From: Gautieria morchelliformis
Lineage: Eukaryota; Basidiomycota; Agaricomycetes; Gomphales; Gomphaceae
Reading direction: 5' to 3'
NCBI GenBank assembly: GCA_015179125.1
Contig: WHVA01000005.1
Coordinates: 310,001 to 374,000, forward strand
DNA length: 64,000 bases
Shown: piece by piece, positions 9,301-18,846 of the stretch
Position numbering within the stretch: position 1 is the stretch's first letter
How the letters are laid out: each line of letters opens with the position of its first letter
The notes under the pieces: generated by a model
The model's input: the letters and a program-made list of their open reading frames with translations, nothing else
Databases searched by the model: none
What the model was told of the DNA's origin: nothing
Program-made: the position numbers and the translations under genes

Positions 9301-11594
9301 TGGCAAAAGTCAAGGGAACTTTCAAACCTGCAAGGGATAAAATGGTCTCCCCTTCTCTACCAGACATTGCTGAACTGTCTACTGATCCGGAAGTCTTTCG
9401 GATGCGTTACGTAGCAGCTCACAAGGTCTTGACTAGAAAAGCGACTGCTGATAACCATTTCAATGAGGCCAGAGTTCATCTAGTTCATGAAGCTCCTGCT
9501 TTTGGACTTGACTCTTCCCCAACTATGGTTAATCCAGTAAGTCAGAGTCACAAACCTATCTTGGCTCCCCAGCCTCGATATGTCCCTAGTCTCCCTACAG
9601 TCCCTCAAGGTGACACTGAACTAGGTCTCCCTATAGACCATGATCAGATTAGACGAAGACAGTCTACCGCTTACACACGTGGGCCTAGGCCATCTTTGAA
9701 TTTTCGCTCACCTTACAACCAGGACCCTACCAAGCTTACTGGGTCTGATGGTTTAGAGGAGATGTTCCAAACTCCTGCTCCTAATCGAAGGAGGACTATC
9801 TTCAGTATCCCAGAATCCTCTGTGGTTCCTTCTAGAACCCATGGAGTTTCTGGAGGAGCACCCCCTCCAGGAGGTGACCCTTCTGATGATGAGTCCTCAG
9901 ACCCTCCTCACACCCCTAGTCGCTATCCTCCTATTCTTCCTCAACTCCCTTCAGGAGGAAGAAGTAACCCACCTGGTAGACCTGATGACTCAGGCCCACC
10001 TGACGGTGGTAATGGTGGTGGTGGTGGCGGTGGAGACCCTAACCCATACAGGGGGGATGGTCTTAAAGAGGATAAATCTGGCTCTGAAACCTCCTTCAAT
10101 CAGAGCAAGATGGAAGCCTATTTTGATAACAAGTTGCGTCCTGACTTGGTCCCTGAATGGGATGGCAATCCTGACACTTTGGCGCAATGGATTTTAAAGG
10201 TGAACCACCTATCTCAAAACTCAACCACAGTCTTCAAACAACTGGGACGAATTGTTCCATTGAGACTGCGTAAGAGTGCGGAACGCTGGTTCTTTTCCTT
10301 ACCCTTGTCCTATTGTCAAGAAGCCACTCTGGATTGGAAGTCAATCAGAGACGTAATTGGGGCTTATTACATGAACCGAGCTTGGCTTGATAGACAGAAG
10401 GCCAGAGCAAACCATGCTACTTTCCGAGAAGCTGGCCATGCTAATGAGACTCCTAGTGAGTACTACGTTAGAAAGGCAGAGCTGCTGAGGCTGGTCAGTA
10501 AGCTGACAGACTCAGAACTCACTATGGAAATTATGAACGGAGCTCCACCCTACTGGCACACGGTTATCGATGCTCATCGGTGTGCTGATGCAGTTGAATT
10601 CCAATCTGCTATCAAATATCATGAGGAATCCTTATCTCATCCACCTTTCACCTCTGGTGATAGTATGGAAAGGCGCATTAGAAATTTGGAAAGTGCTTTG
10701 CAATCCAGACCACGATTTGACTCTAGGAGCACTGGGGATAGATCATTCCGAGATGCTAGAACTCATCTGGTAGGATGGACACCAAAGCTAGGCACTCCCA
10801 AGCATCCTAAGGATGACTCAAATGTGTCTACGAGAGCTACTCCTGAATCCAAAGGAGCTAGACCATGCAGGCATTGCGGAAGCAGTAAGCATTGGGACAA
10901 TGAGTGCAAACATGCGAAAGCCACGGCTTACACCCATCTCACTCATGTTTCTGTTGAAGAAGACAATGCCTATGTGGCCTATGAGGATTTATACCTCGAA
11001 GCCATTCACGAGTCAGAACACAGTTCTGATTCCGACCCAGCTCATGTAAACTCAATAAGTGCTGAGACTGAAGCAGAATCCGAAGAATCTCTCTTGGATC
11101 TTCATGAAGCTCCTCAGTCTCAGGAAGCTCATTGCCAGCTCACCAAACCGTCAATGAGTCTTTTTGAGAGCAAGTCCAGACTGGGGGGATCCAATAACTC
11201 TCCTAGTAATGGTACCCCTGCTCCTTCTCTTCAAGGAGAGTCTTATCCTAAGACTCGCCGAGAAAGGAGGAAACTCCTGAAAGATTCCAAACAGGTAGTA
11301 ACCTTCCTGAAGAACTCTAAACTCACTAGTTGGGCTCCAAACTCTCTGATTAAACTCAGGAGGTTAATGTCCAGACCTGCGGGTTGTGCATTCCTTGGAT
11401 CATCTGCCACTACCACAAACGTTTGGTTAGGGGAATATGGAAAGAATCAGCAAGCACTAGTGGCTGACTCTGGCTCAGACATCTCCCTCATCTCTCAGAA
11501 TGCTCTCAACTCTATGGAGAACCCTCCTAGGGTCAAGACGGGCCAGAAAATTAACTTGATTCAAGTTACTGGTTCATCTAAAATCTCGGGATAG
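9252..11594 (+). CDS. Gypsy-A Gag with zinc knuckle and start of protease
   Basis: This frame holds a Pro-rich linker, a glycine run (near residue 255), a Retrotrans_gag-type domain (about residues 305-460, with the WF..L..Y..A..W pattern), one CCHC zinc knuckle near residues 539-552 (C-x2-C-x4-H-x4-C) and an acidic linker. It ends in a retropepsin start with the active-site sequence ADSGSD near 11463. The frame ends at an in-frame TAG (11592-11594) inside the protease; the following codons stay in the same frame. The stop is better read as damage than as a gag-pol boundary, because it falls within the protease fold. The Ser in DSG is a tolerated variant of the family DTG/DSG motif. Confidence 0.8.
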   Translation: MLRYVKTNFLAFYWDIVAKVKGTFKPARDKMVSPSLPDIAELSTDPEVFRMRYVAAHKVLTRKATADNHFNEARVHLVHEAPAFGLDSSPTMVNPVSQSHKPILAPQPRYVPSLPTVPQGDTELGLPIDHDQIRRRQSTAYTRGPRPSLNFRSPYNQDPTKLTGSDGLEEMFQTPAPNRRRTIFSIPESSVVPSRTHGVSGGAPPPGGDPSDDESSDPPHTPSRYPPILPQLPSGGRSNPPGRPDDSGPPDGGNGGGGGGGDPNPYRGDGLKEDKSGSETSFNQSKMEAYFDNKLRPDLVPEWDGNPDTLAQWILKVNHLSQNSTTVFKQLGRIVPLRLRKSAERWFFSLPLSYCQEATLDWKSIRDVIGAYYMNRAWLDRQKARANHATFREAGHANETPSEYYVRKAELLRLVSKLTDSELTMEIMNGAPPYWHTVIDAHRCADAVEFQSAIKYHEESLSHPPFTSGDSMERRIRNLESALQSRPRFDSRSTGDRSFRDARTHLVGWTPKLGTPKHPKDDSNVSTRATPESKGARPCRHCGSSKHWDNECKHAKATAYTHLTHVSVEEDNAYVAYEDLYLEAIHESEHSSDSDPAHVNSISAETEAESEESLLDLHEAPQSQEAHCQLTKPSMSLFESKSRLGGSNNSPSNGTPAPSLQGESYPKTRRERRKLLKDSKQVVTFLKNSKLTSWAPNSLIKLRRLMSRPAGCAFLGSSATTTNVWLGEYGKNQQALVADSGSDISLISQNALNSMENPPRVKTGQKINLIQVTGSSKISG

Positions 11595-12758
11595 GTTACT
11601 GTTCCCATTTACTTTGACTTGGACGATGGTCCTGTCCAACTTGAAATTGAAGCATATGTCGTCAAAGGAATGACAACCCCTGTTATTCTTGGAAATGATT
11701 TCGCTGATCAATACTCCATCTCCTTAATCAGAGAAGGCTCAGATAGCTATCTCTTATTTGGGAACACTGGTCGTAAGACCAAAATTGAGAGTTCGGTCAG
11801 CACTCCTTTACAAGATGAGAAGGGTCACTCCTTCAAGATTAGAGCGTTACCTAACCTGGCTTCTCTTACTTCCAAGTTTAAGGCTCACAGACGCCTTAAG
11901 AAGTCCAGAAGAAGGCAGAGAGCTCTCATAGCTGATTCAAGTGTCAGGGCCCTTTACCCCGTCACTATTCCTCCTGAATCTGCATCACTCATACCTGTAT
12001 CCATTCACTTCCCTGGTAATGGCAATGAGGTCTTTGTTGAGAAAGTACTCCATTCCAACAAAGGCCCTGAAGATTTCTATGGGATTACAGATGCTTTAGT
12101 ATCTCGTAATAATCCCCGGTTGCACGTGAGCAACTTTTCTTCTCAGCCGGTTACTATACATCAGGGACAGCTCTTAGGTCATGCTAGAAACCCTTCCAGC
12201 TGGCTAGACAAGGCTGCAAGTATGGACCCAAAGCAGTTAGAGTCCTGCAAATCACATGCTAGGCTTATCCAAGCTCTGGCCCTGCAGAATGCTCTGCCAG
12301 GTGATGCTGCAACCTCTGCTACTTTGGACCCTCACTGTGAAGTTGTACAGGGAGGTCCCAAAGCTCAAGAGCTGCCTATGGAAGATGTTCCTGAGAATCA
12401 ACTGTTGAATGAAATCGACTTCTCTCCTGAACTCGATGAACCTGACAGGAAAGCTCTGGAGAATGTCATCCTTTCTCACAAAGATGCATTTGGCCTAGAT
12501 GGTAGGCTCGGACATTATGATGCCAAAGTGGAAATTACTCTGCGGCCCGATACCAAAGAAATTTCACTACCTCCTTATAATGCCTCTCCTGCCAAGAGGG
12601 AAGTCATAGACAAACAGATGGACTCATGGCTCAGCCTTGGGGTCATTGAACCATCCAAGAGTCCTTGGGGTTTCCCTGCTCTGATATCCTATCGGAACGG
12701 AAAACCTCGAATGTGCATTGACTACAGGAAACTTAACGAAGTAGTAGTGCCAGATTAA
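11595..12758 (+). pseudogene. Gypsy-A protease C-terminus and start of reverse transcriptase
   Basis: This is the same frame as the upstream segment, reading past the TAG at 11592. It contains the protease ILGNDF motif (~11689), a long linker and the RT N-terminal palm (GVIEPSKSPWGFPAL, MCIDYRKLN). A TAA at 12756-12758 falls exactly where Ty3/Gypsy RTs have PD-aromatic-PLP, so an aromatic codon has become a stop. Confidence 0.75.
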
Positions 12759-13226
12759 TTCCCTTTACCTAGACAAGATGCCATCCTACAGGCACTCACT
12801 GGATCCCGCTGGCTCTCGACCCTGGATGCCTTGGCAGGCTTTACGCAACTGCAAATGGCTGACAACGCGAAGGAGAAAACTGCTTTTAGGACGCACAGAG
12901 GCCTATACCATTTCAGACGTCTGCCCTTCGGGTACAGAAATGGACCAGCAGTTTTCCAGAGAGTTATGCAAGGTGTCCTTTCCCCATTTCTATGGATTTT
13001 TGCATTGGTGTACATTGACGACATTGTCATCTACTCTAAAACTTTCAAAGAGCACTTATCTCATCTTGATAAGGTGTTCCATGCCATTGAAAGATCAGGA
13101 GTGACCTTGTCTCCAGCCAAGTGCCATCTTGCCTACCAGTCACTTATGCTGATAGGTCAGAAGGTATCACGGTTAGGTCTATCAACTCATAAGGAAAAGG
13201 TGGATGCCATTCTTGAACTATCTTAA
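12759..13226 (+). pseudogene. Gypsy-A reverse transcriptase core
   Basis: The frame continues after the TAA at 12756: FPLPRQD, then palm motifs FRRLPFG and the catalytic LVYIDDIVIYS (near 13006-13038). It ends at TAA 13224-13226 in the connection to the thumb. The intact YIDD shows the enzyme was functional before the nonsense changes. Confidence 0.8.
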
Positions 13227-14426
13227 CCTAGAAACGTTCATGAATTGCAGACCTTTCTCGGGATGATGGTGTACTTTTCCTCATACATTCCATTCTATGC
13301 CTGGATAGTTGCTCCCTTGTTTGGACTTCTAAAAAAGGGATCAGTTTGGGAATGGAATAGTACACAACGGGAAGCCTTTGGGTTGGCTAAAACCACCTTG
13401 GCTAGTGCCCCAGTCAAGGCTTACGCCATCCCAGGTCTGGGATACAGAGTGTACTCAGATGCCTGCGATGTTGGTATAGCAGCTATACTACAGCAGATCC
13501 AACCTGTCAAAATTCGTGATCTCAAGGGTACCAAAGCTTATGAGAAGCTCAAGCTCGCTTTTGACAATGACCAACCTATTCCCCAACTGGTCATTTCAGT
13601 GTCAAAGGATGAATCTCTCCCTACGCCTGGTAACTGGGACAAAGATTTCGAAAGCACTACAGTCTCAGTGGAACGAGTTATTGCCTACTGGTCCAGAACC
13701 CTGAAACCAGCCGAACGTAACTACTCTCCTACTGAGAGGGAAGCCTTAGCATTACGAGATGGACTTGTCAAATTCCAACCTTATATTGAAGGGGAAAAGG
13801 TCTTGGCCATTACAGATCATGCAGCCTTAATTTGGAGTCGTACTTTTCAAAATGTCAACAGAAGACTGTTGACTTGGGGCACGGTATTTGCAGCCTATCC
13901 AGACTTAAAAATCGTGCACCGGGCAGGATGTGTTCACTCCAATGTCGATCCTATCTCCAGACTTAGACGCGATGTCCCTTTCAATGATGGTCCTCCCTCG
14001 GACGACTCTATTCCCACTATCCTTGATTCCGATCAAGATCCCTTGTCGGAACTCTACTCAGATATCTCTCCTGACTTCGAAGCCAAGACCCTGCAGCTCG
14101 TAGCCAATTTTGAAGAAGACAACCTGGTAATCCCTTCAGACAGATTCTCCACTTTGGTCGAAGCTAGAACCTGTCTAGCCAATTCCATTTCTATCCCTTT
14201 CACCACTGCCACGAGTTACAACCTGGTTGTGAGCTTGTCACTAGAGGAAATACAGAAAGTCAGAGATGGTTATTCCCTTGATCCATATTTTAGCAAAGTG
14301 CTAAATGACCTGAAGCAAGAGTTGAATTGGGCCAGCCCAAAGCAGCCTCTATTCTACGAGAATGATGGTCTGTTGTACTTTGAAGACTGGAATGGGAACG
14401 ACAGGCTGGTGCATCCCCAAAAGTGA
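13227..14426 (+). pseudogene. Gypsy-A RT thumb, RNase H and start of integrase linker
   Basis: The same frame resumes with the LQTFLGM..YFSSYIP thumb motif, then RNase H with the first acidic residue in RVYSDACDVG, a Glu in the EREAL region and Asp in AITDHAAL. The frame ends at TGA 14424-14426; the coding sense continues in the overlapping +1 frame (14362-), so a small indel lies near 14415. Confidence 0.75.
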
Positions 14427-14560
14427 ACAACCTAGACTCCTCAGTGAGGTCCATGACGAAATCACGGAAGGAGCCCATGCAGGCTATCATAGGACTTACG
14501 ACAAACTGTCCTCTACTTACTTTTGGCCTAGAATGAGTAGAGATGTCAAAAGGCCAAACC
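14415..14560 (+). pseudogene. Gypsy-A integrase zinc-binding segment with internal deletion
   Basis: The frame reads HDEITEGAHAGYHRTYDKL..YFWPRM, the H..H half of the integrase HHCC zinc-binding domain. The expected C-x2-C half is missing: at about 14555-14583 the sequence jumps directly to MLQPLPIPDKPFE, the start of the core domain in another frame. An internal deletion of roughly 30 codons is inferred. Confidence 0.65.
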
Positions 14561-14582
14561 CAGAAGGCATGCACCATTTGGA

Positions 14583-15803
14583 ATGCTACAACCTTTGCCT
14601 ATCCCGGATAAACCTTTTGAAGTTGTCACCATGGACTTTATCACGGAATTACCAGACAATCTTGGATTTGACAGTATCTTGGTCATAGTGGATGAGCTCA
14701 CCAAGTATGCTACTTTCATCCCCACTAACAGCACAGTTAATGAGGAAGATACTGCTAAACTATTCTTTGAACATATTATTTCCAGATTTGGAATCCCTAG
14801 GCAGATTGTATCTGATAGAGATTCCAGGTGGACCAGCACCTTCTGGAAGGAAATTTGCAAACTTATGGGAATGAGAAGAGCCCTTACCACGGCATATCAT
14901 CCTCAAGCGGACGGACAAACAGAGATCATGAACCAGATCCTGGAAACGGCACTCCGGACCTATGTGAGTCCTAATCGGGATAACTGGGCCTCGCTACTTG
15001 CCTCGTTCTCGCTTGCATACAACAACACGCCGCATTCTTCTTCTTCCTTCTCCCCTTCCTTCCTCCTTCACAGGTTTCATCCTTGGTCTGCTAGCTCTCT
15101 ATTACATTCTCCTAACGATATAATCGAGCGGCCCCAGTCCTTCCCTGGAACTCTGGACTCCGCGGAGTCTAACGATCACGTGACAGGAGATCCAATCGTC
15201 TCCGGCCTTGCCGAAAGTCAAAACGCATCCAATTTCGTGGAACACTTCGAGACACTTCGTAACCAAGCCAAGCAAGCCCTTCAATTTGCGCAAGTGTCTC
15301 AGCAACGAATGTACAACGAGGGACGACTGGTCCAGGAGTTCGAAGTAGGTGATTCAGTCCTCCTCAATCCTCACTCGCTTCACCTTTTGCGCTCTGAAAA
15401 AGGACGCGGTCGAAAACTCCTCATGAAGTACGACTGGCCCTTTGAAATTCTGCAAAAACTCGGACCCTCTACCTACCGCCTGCGCATTCCCGCTAGCTAT
15501 GACACACACCCTGTTCTCAACATCGCGCACCTGGAACCTTACACCTCCTCGGAGCTGCGATTTGGTCCTCGATCGGTGCGATCCCTCTATCGTAAGGACT
15601 TCGATTCGATCCCCGAATATGAGGTGGAGCGCATTCTGAAAGAGCGCTGGAAGAAGGGGCATAGCGGTAAACGTGTTCAGGAATTACTGGTCAGGTTCGT
15701 CGGATTCGACTCCTCATACGACGAATGGCTCACCCGAAGGCACCTCAAGAACGCTCCCGATGTCCTCAAGGCTTGGGACTCGTGTTCGAAGACGCAGGCC
15801 TGA
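14583..15803 (+). CDS. Gypsy-A integrase core and C-terminal chromodomain
   Basis: 406 open codons. The integrase catalytic triad is D18, D78 and E114 with 35 residues between the last two (D,D35E). A GPY/F-like region follows (KYDWPFEILQKLGPSTYRLRIP). The C-terminus is a chromodomain: YEVERILKERW, then LLVRFVGFDSSYDEWL and LKNAPDVL, which places Gypsy-A among the chromoviruses, whose chromodomain directs integration to marked chromatin. This 3' part of pol is intact, in contrast to the upstream half. Its last ~130 nt overlap the region upstream of ORF3 in another frame. Confidence 0.88.
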   Translation: MLQPLPIPDKPFEVVTMDFITELPDNLGFDSILVIVDELTKYATFIPTNSTVNEEDTAKLFFEHIISRFGIPRQIVSDRDSRWTSTFWKEICKLMGMRRALTTAYHPQADGQTEIMNQILETALRTYVSPNRDNWASLLASFSLAYNNTPHSSSSFSPSFLLHRFHPWSASSLLHSPNDIIERPQSFPGTLDSAESNDHVTGDPIVSGLAESQNASNFVEHFETLRNQAKQALQFAQVSQQRMYNEGRLVQEFEVGDSVLLNPHSLHLLRSEKGRGRKLLMKYDWPFEILQKLGPSTYRLRIPASYDTHPVLNIAHLEPYTSSELRFGPRSVRSLYRKDFDSIPEYEVERILKERWKKGHSGKRVQELLVRFVGFDSSYDEWLTRRHLKNAPDVLKAWDSCSKTQA

Positions 15804-15852
15804 TCGTGGAGCGGCCTCCCCCGTTTCACACTTATTTATTATCAATTTTCCT

Positions 15853-16950
15853 ATGGTTTCTTCAGCCTTCGGTTCTCTTCAAGAAAATTCCATCAAAACC
15901 TCATATATTCCCTCTTCCCGTATCGACTTTTCCTATCTCAACATCGAAATCCCCAAAAAATTCTGCCTTTTTCTAAACCTTCGAGTGCGCTGCCCATCTC
16001 TCCCTCACTTCCATTCTCTCCTCATGGCCCGATTCCCTGACGTCACCTCTCTGGACTACATCACTCGCTTCGACGGCGACCGCATCGTTCAGGGACCTGT
16101 CCCCGCTCCCAGTTTCCCTTTCCAACATTCTTCAGAATTCGACTTCTACCGACCTGGCAAATTCGACTTTATATTCCTCGATCATCCCGAGGAGCAATAC
16201 GCCATCCTTCGACACGACTTGGCCAGCTGCTTCTGGGAATCTCTAAAAATGAAAGGAAGGTACATCTTGGCGGCCGCTAACGACTGGAACGGCGAAACCG
16301 CTGAGAAACCGCTTCCCCTCACTATTCCAGACGAAAAACTAGCTGAAATCGGCTTGCCTCATCCCCCTTTTCCTCCGATATATCAGCTCACTTACAACTT
16401 CCTATTACTCCCCGAATCTCCCGACGTCATCCGTGGACGACTCACTACCTGGCAAGATAATTCCAGGCAGCTCGCGGCGTGGATCCGTAAGGCCAAACTC
16501 AAAACCGCCGTGTTGCCTAAGACATCGTGGAAGTGGCCCACTCCTCCCACTCCTGCGTGCTTCGACGATTCGGACGGTGAGAGTAGCACCGACGACCTCT
16601 GGCCTTCCAACTCTTCGGAACACAACACAGTGCTTGGAGAGTCTCCTGAGCCTGCTCCTCGCGTTGCACGTTCCTTCAACGCAGAGGTTCAGGCTAGTTC
16701 TCCCAAAAGATATCGCGACTTCTCCCCAGTCGACGAGGCGCGAGACGGCTCCGAACCCAACAAGAAGCAGTTGGTTCTCTGGCAGCCCTCTATAGTGCAG
16801 CTCCTTGAGAGGCAGCTTATGCTGCTGAGAGGAGAAGTAAGCTCATCAGTATCATATCCCTGTTCTACAACAAAACTCCAAATCCTCACTATCGACCGCT
16901 CCAGCGCTCCTCTCCTTGACGCTCGTGTCCCTGCCTCCAAAAACACGTAA
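15853..16950 (+). CDS. Gypsy-A ORF3, extra intact ORF between pol and 3' LTR
   Basis: 365 codons from ATG 15853, 50 nt after the pol stop, to TAA 16948. The frame is open further upstream but without a better ATG; ATG 16024 is an alternative start. The N-terminal two thirds look globular (Phe-, Asp- and Pro-rich, several Trp); the last ~130 residues are Ser/Pro/Asp-rich and probably disordered. There is no signal peptide, transmembrane helix, zinc knuckle or protease motif, so it does not look like an envelope gene. I do not recognise the family. It is intact although pol upstream has at least four lesions, which makes it the most interesting product of this element. Confidence 0.65.
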   Translation: MVSSAFGSLQENSIKTSYIPSSRIDFSYLNIEIPKKFCLFLNLRVRCPSLPHFHSLLMARFPDVTSLDYITRFDGDRIVQGPVPAPSFPFQHSSEFDFYRPGKFDFIFLDHPEEQYAILRHDLASCFWESLKMKGRYILAAANDWNGETAEKPLPLTIPDEKLAEIGLPHPPFPPIYQLTYNFLLLPESPDVIRGRLTTWQDNSRQLAAWIRKAKLKTAVLPKTSWKWPTPPTPACFDDSDGESSTDDLWPSNSSEHNTVLGESPEPAPRVARSFNAEVQASSPKRYRDFSPVDEARDGSEPNKKQLVLWQPSIVQLLERQLMLLRGEVSSSVSYPCSTTKLQILTIDRSSAPLLDARVPASKNT

Positions 16951-16968
16951 GGGCAGACTCGAAATGTT

Positions 16969-16983
16969 TGAAGGGGGGATAAC
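16969..16983 (+). other. Polypurine tract of Gypsy-A
   Basis: A GAAGGGGGGATAA-type purine run lies immediately upstream of the TGTAGGGG start of the 3' LTR. Confidence 0.65.
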
Positions 16984-17715
16984 TGTAGGGGAACGGCTGT
17001 TCAACCAGCCAAGGAAGGCTGCTCAACCAGCCCTAGTCTTTTCTTTTTGTCTTGACAACATGTAAAAACACATTTGAGGAATTAACAGTATTTGTATGCT
17101 GTTAATATAACTGGGGAAAGGCTTTTCAAACATTCCTCTAGTTATCTCATATTTTTCCTTATTTTTCCAAAGTCTCCATGGCTCAAACTACCATTTTTCT
17201 GACATTACAGAGTTGTGGACCCTCTAGCACCCACAACTCTGTTCTCGGCGCTCTATTTCAAACTCCGCCAGGCACCTCGGCGGTGGCCGCATTTTCGGAC
17301 TTATGGTCACCCAAGCACCCAAGTCTGGCAGGATGGCTCTCTCAGTATTTCCAGCTGAGTCCCAAACAGTTGCTATATGCAGCCATAGCAACTGTGCAGC
17401 CTGTTTGGCTTCACCAAACAATGGGGATCATGGTCAGTCATGACAACAAGGCTGTACCAGGCTGTGCCCAGCTGTGCTAAGCAGTTCTCTTAGTAATTAT
17501 GGCTACAGAGCCCTAATTGGCTCAGGACTGCTTACTCAGCTTCTGAGTGCCAAAATCATGTATTTGGCAGCCAAATACATGGTTATCTGGAGATACAGCC
17601 TCAATGACTCAACCAATCCAGGCACAACTTGGTGAGTCAGGAGTACATGACTCAGCCAAGCTGTGCTATGGCACATGACCCTTTTAAGTGAGTCATTCCT
17701 GACAAATCAAGCTCT
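16984..17715 (+). repeat. 3' LTR of Gypsy-A, truncated
   Basis: It matches 6801-7514 of the 5' LTR nearly perfectly, then stops after GACAAATCAAGCTCT, where unrelated GC-rich sequence begins. About 0.8 kb of the LTR (TATA box, R and U5) is missing, and no target duplication can be seen. It has 21 extra nt near 17550-17572 compared with the 5' LTR, forming a CCAAA..ATGTATTTGG partial palindrome. Confidence 0.85.
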
Positions 17716-18545
17716 CCGCTCCAGCTAGATGTCAAAAGGGGCACCAAAAGGCAGGGACAGAAATACAACGATAACCTGCCGTGCGGCACAGCAGCTCGAC
17801 ACGTGCAGGTGGAGAACAAAGGATGGCAAGGGTGTAGGATGGATGAGGGATGAAAGGAAATAACGCATCTCTTAAGGGTCTCCTCCGCGTTAACCTGCCC
17901 TCTCCGCCCTTGGCGGCGTCGTGGCCCTCTACCTCATCCGGTTGCACGTATACATCGACGTCCCCGCCTCTCCCCCAGGTGCTGGATTTGCTCGCATGAA
18001 TGCTGCACCTTTTGCACGCCGAGAGAAGCAGATGAGTGCTTGAAGAAGTGGCCGAGGGACGAGTCGGCGCTGACGGGGAACAACGGGCGGGGATCTGGAT
18101 GTGAGCACGTCAGCAACAACGCAGCACGCTGGACTCACAACGCACTGTCCACGTCCAAAAAGGTCGCAGCGGCCTGCTCAAAGTGGGCGCAGGCCATGCC
18201 GCTGTTGAACCCATGATTGTCCTCGTCGAGGAAGGTGTCCATGTCAGGGCGGGATTCAGTGTGGGCCGAGATTCTTGGGCCGACACCAGTGTCGCTGCTA
18301 AGGCGGTGGTCGTCGTTGTGGCAGGGGCGACTGCTCCATGGATCACTCGACAGCTGGCCATGGGGACACGCCTCCTCCGGAGAGTTGTCTCTCCCGCTGC
18401 TCGCAGTCGCTCGTACTGGTGTGGAGGGTGTCATGTTCACGGACCGGCTGTTGTGTGGGGTTACCATGAGGCAGGAAGCAACTTCTGCACTGCGCAATCT
18501 CAGCTACTGAATCGATACAGAGCGACAGGCGTACAATGTCGTTAG
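17716..18545 (-). pseudogene. GC-rich host-like gene fragment with one possible intron
   Basis: This block is clearly richer in GC than its neighbours and lies between truncated Gypsy-A and Copia-B. On the minus strand a Ser/Thr/Asp-rich frame (18497 to ~18139) meets a well-formed intron at 18138-18095: GTGAGT donor, GCTGAC branch-like site and ATCCAG acceptor, 44 nt. Three frames remain open downstream, so the exon join cannot be chosen with confidence. Both ends are lost to transposon junctions. Function is unknown. Confidence 0.3.
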
Positions 18546-18767
18546 TGTTAGTAATCGGGACGATGACACCGCCGAGGCAGAGCCGGCACGCACTTAGCCG
18601 GAGGTTCGAGATCGCTCTCGACCCCGGGTTGCTGGTGCACCGGCATCGCATCGGCACAGCAGCTCGAAGAGATTGGTAATACAATGGACATCATATTTTG
18701 TATATAAGGCAGAACGATCTACTTGAGATCGTAGAACAACAGATTATTATATCTCCTTCGTCCCACA
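18546..18767 (+). repeat. 5' LTR of Copia-B
   Basis: 222 bp, TGTTAGTAATCGGG to CGTCCCACA, paired with 22809-23029. The two LTRs differ at many positions near the TATA and R regions, so this insertion is relatively old. The 5 bp upstream (GTTAG) do not match the 5 bp after the 3' LTR (AAGAC). Confidence 0.88.
18701..18709 (+). promoter_or_regulatory. TATA box in the Copia-B LTR
   Basis: TATATAAGG, conserved in the 3' LTR at about 22963, about 65 nt before the LTR end. Confidence 0.55.
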
Positions 18768-18781
18768 GGTTATGGGCCCCG
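18768..18781 (+). other. Half-tRNA primer-binding site of Copia-B (initiator tRNA-Met)
   Basis: GGTTATGGGCCCCG directly abuts the LTR end. It is complementary to the anticodon stem-loop of eukaryotic initiator tRNA-Met, not to a tRNA 3' end. Drosophila copia is known to use a 5' half of this tRNA as primer with this same sequence, so the same mechanism is inferred here. Confidence 0.75.
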
Positions 18782-18846
18782 CGCATAACTAAACTACTAC
18801 AAATCTAACTACCCTCTATACTCCAATAACTCAATACCGATCGACG

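Noticed and set aside
11592-11594. Read-through gag-pol stop codon in Gypsy-A
   Set aside because: The TAG lies inside the protease domain, and further stops and frameshifts follow in RT, so damage is more likely.
15853-16950. Envelope-like gene making Gypsy-A an errantivirus-type element
   Set aside because: No signal peptide, membrane helix or cleavage site is visible, and the chromodomain places it among chromoviruses.
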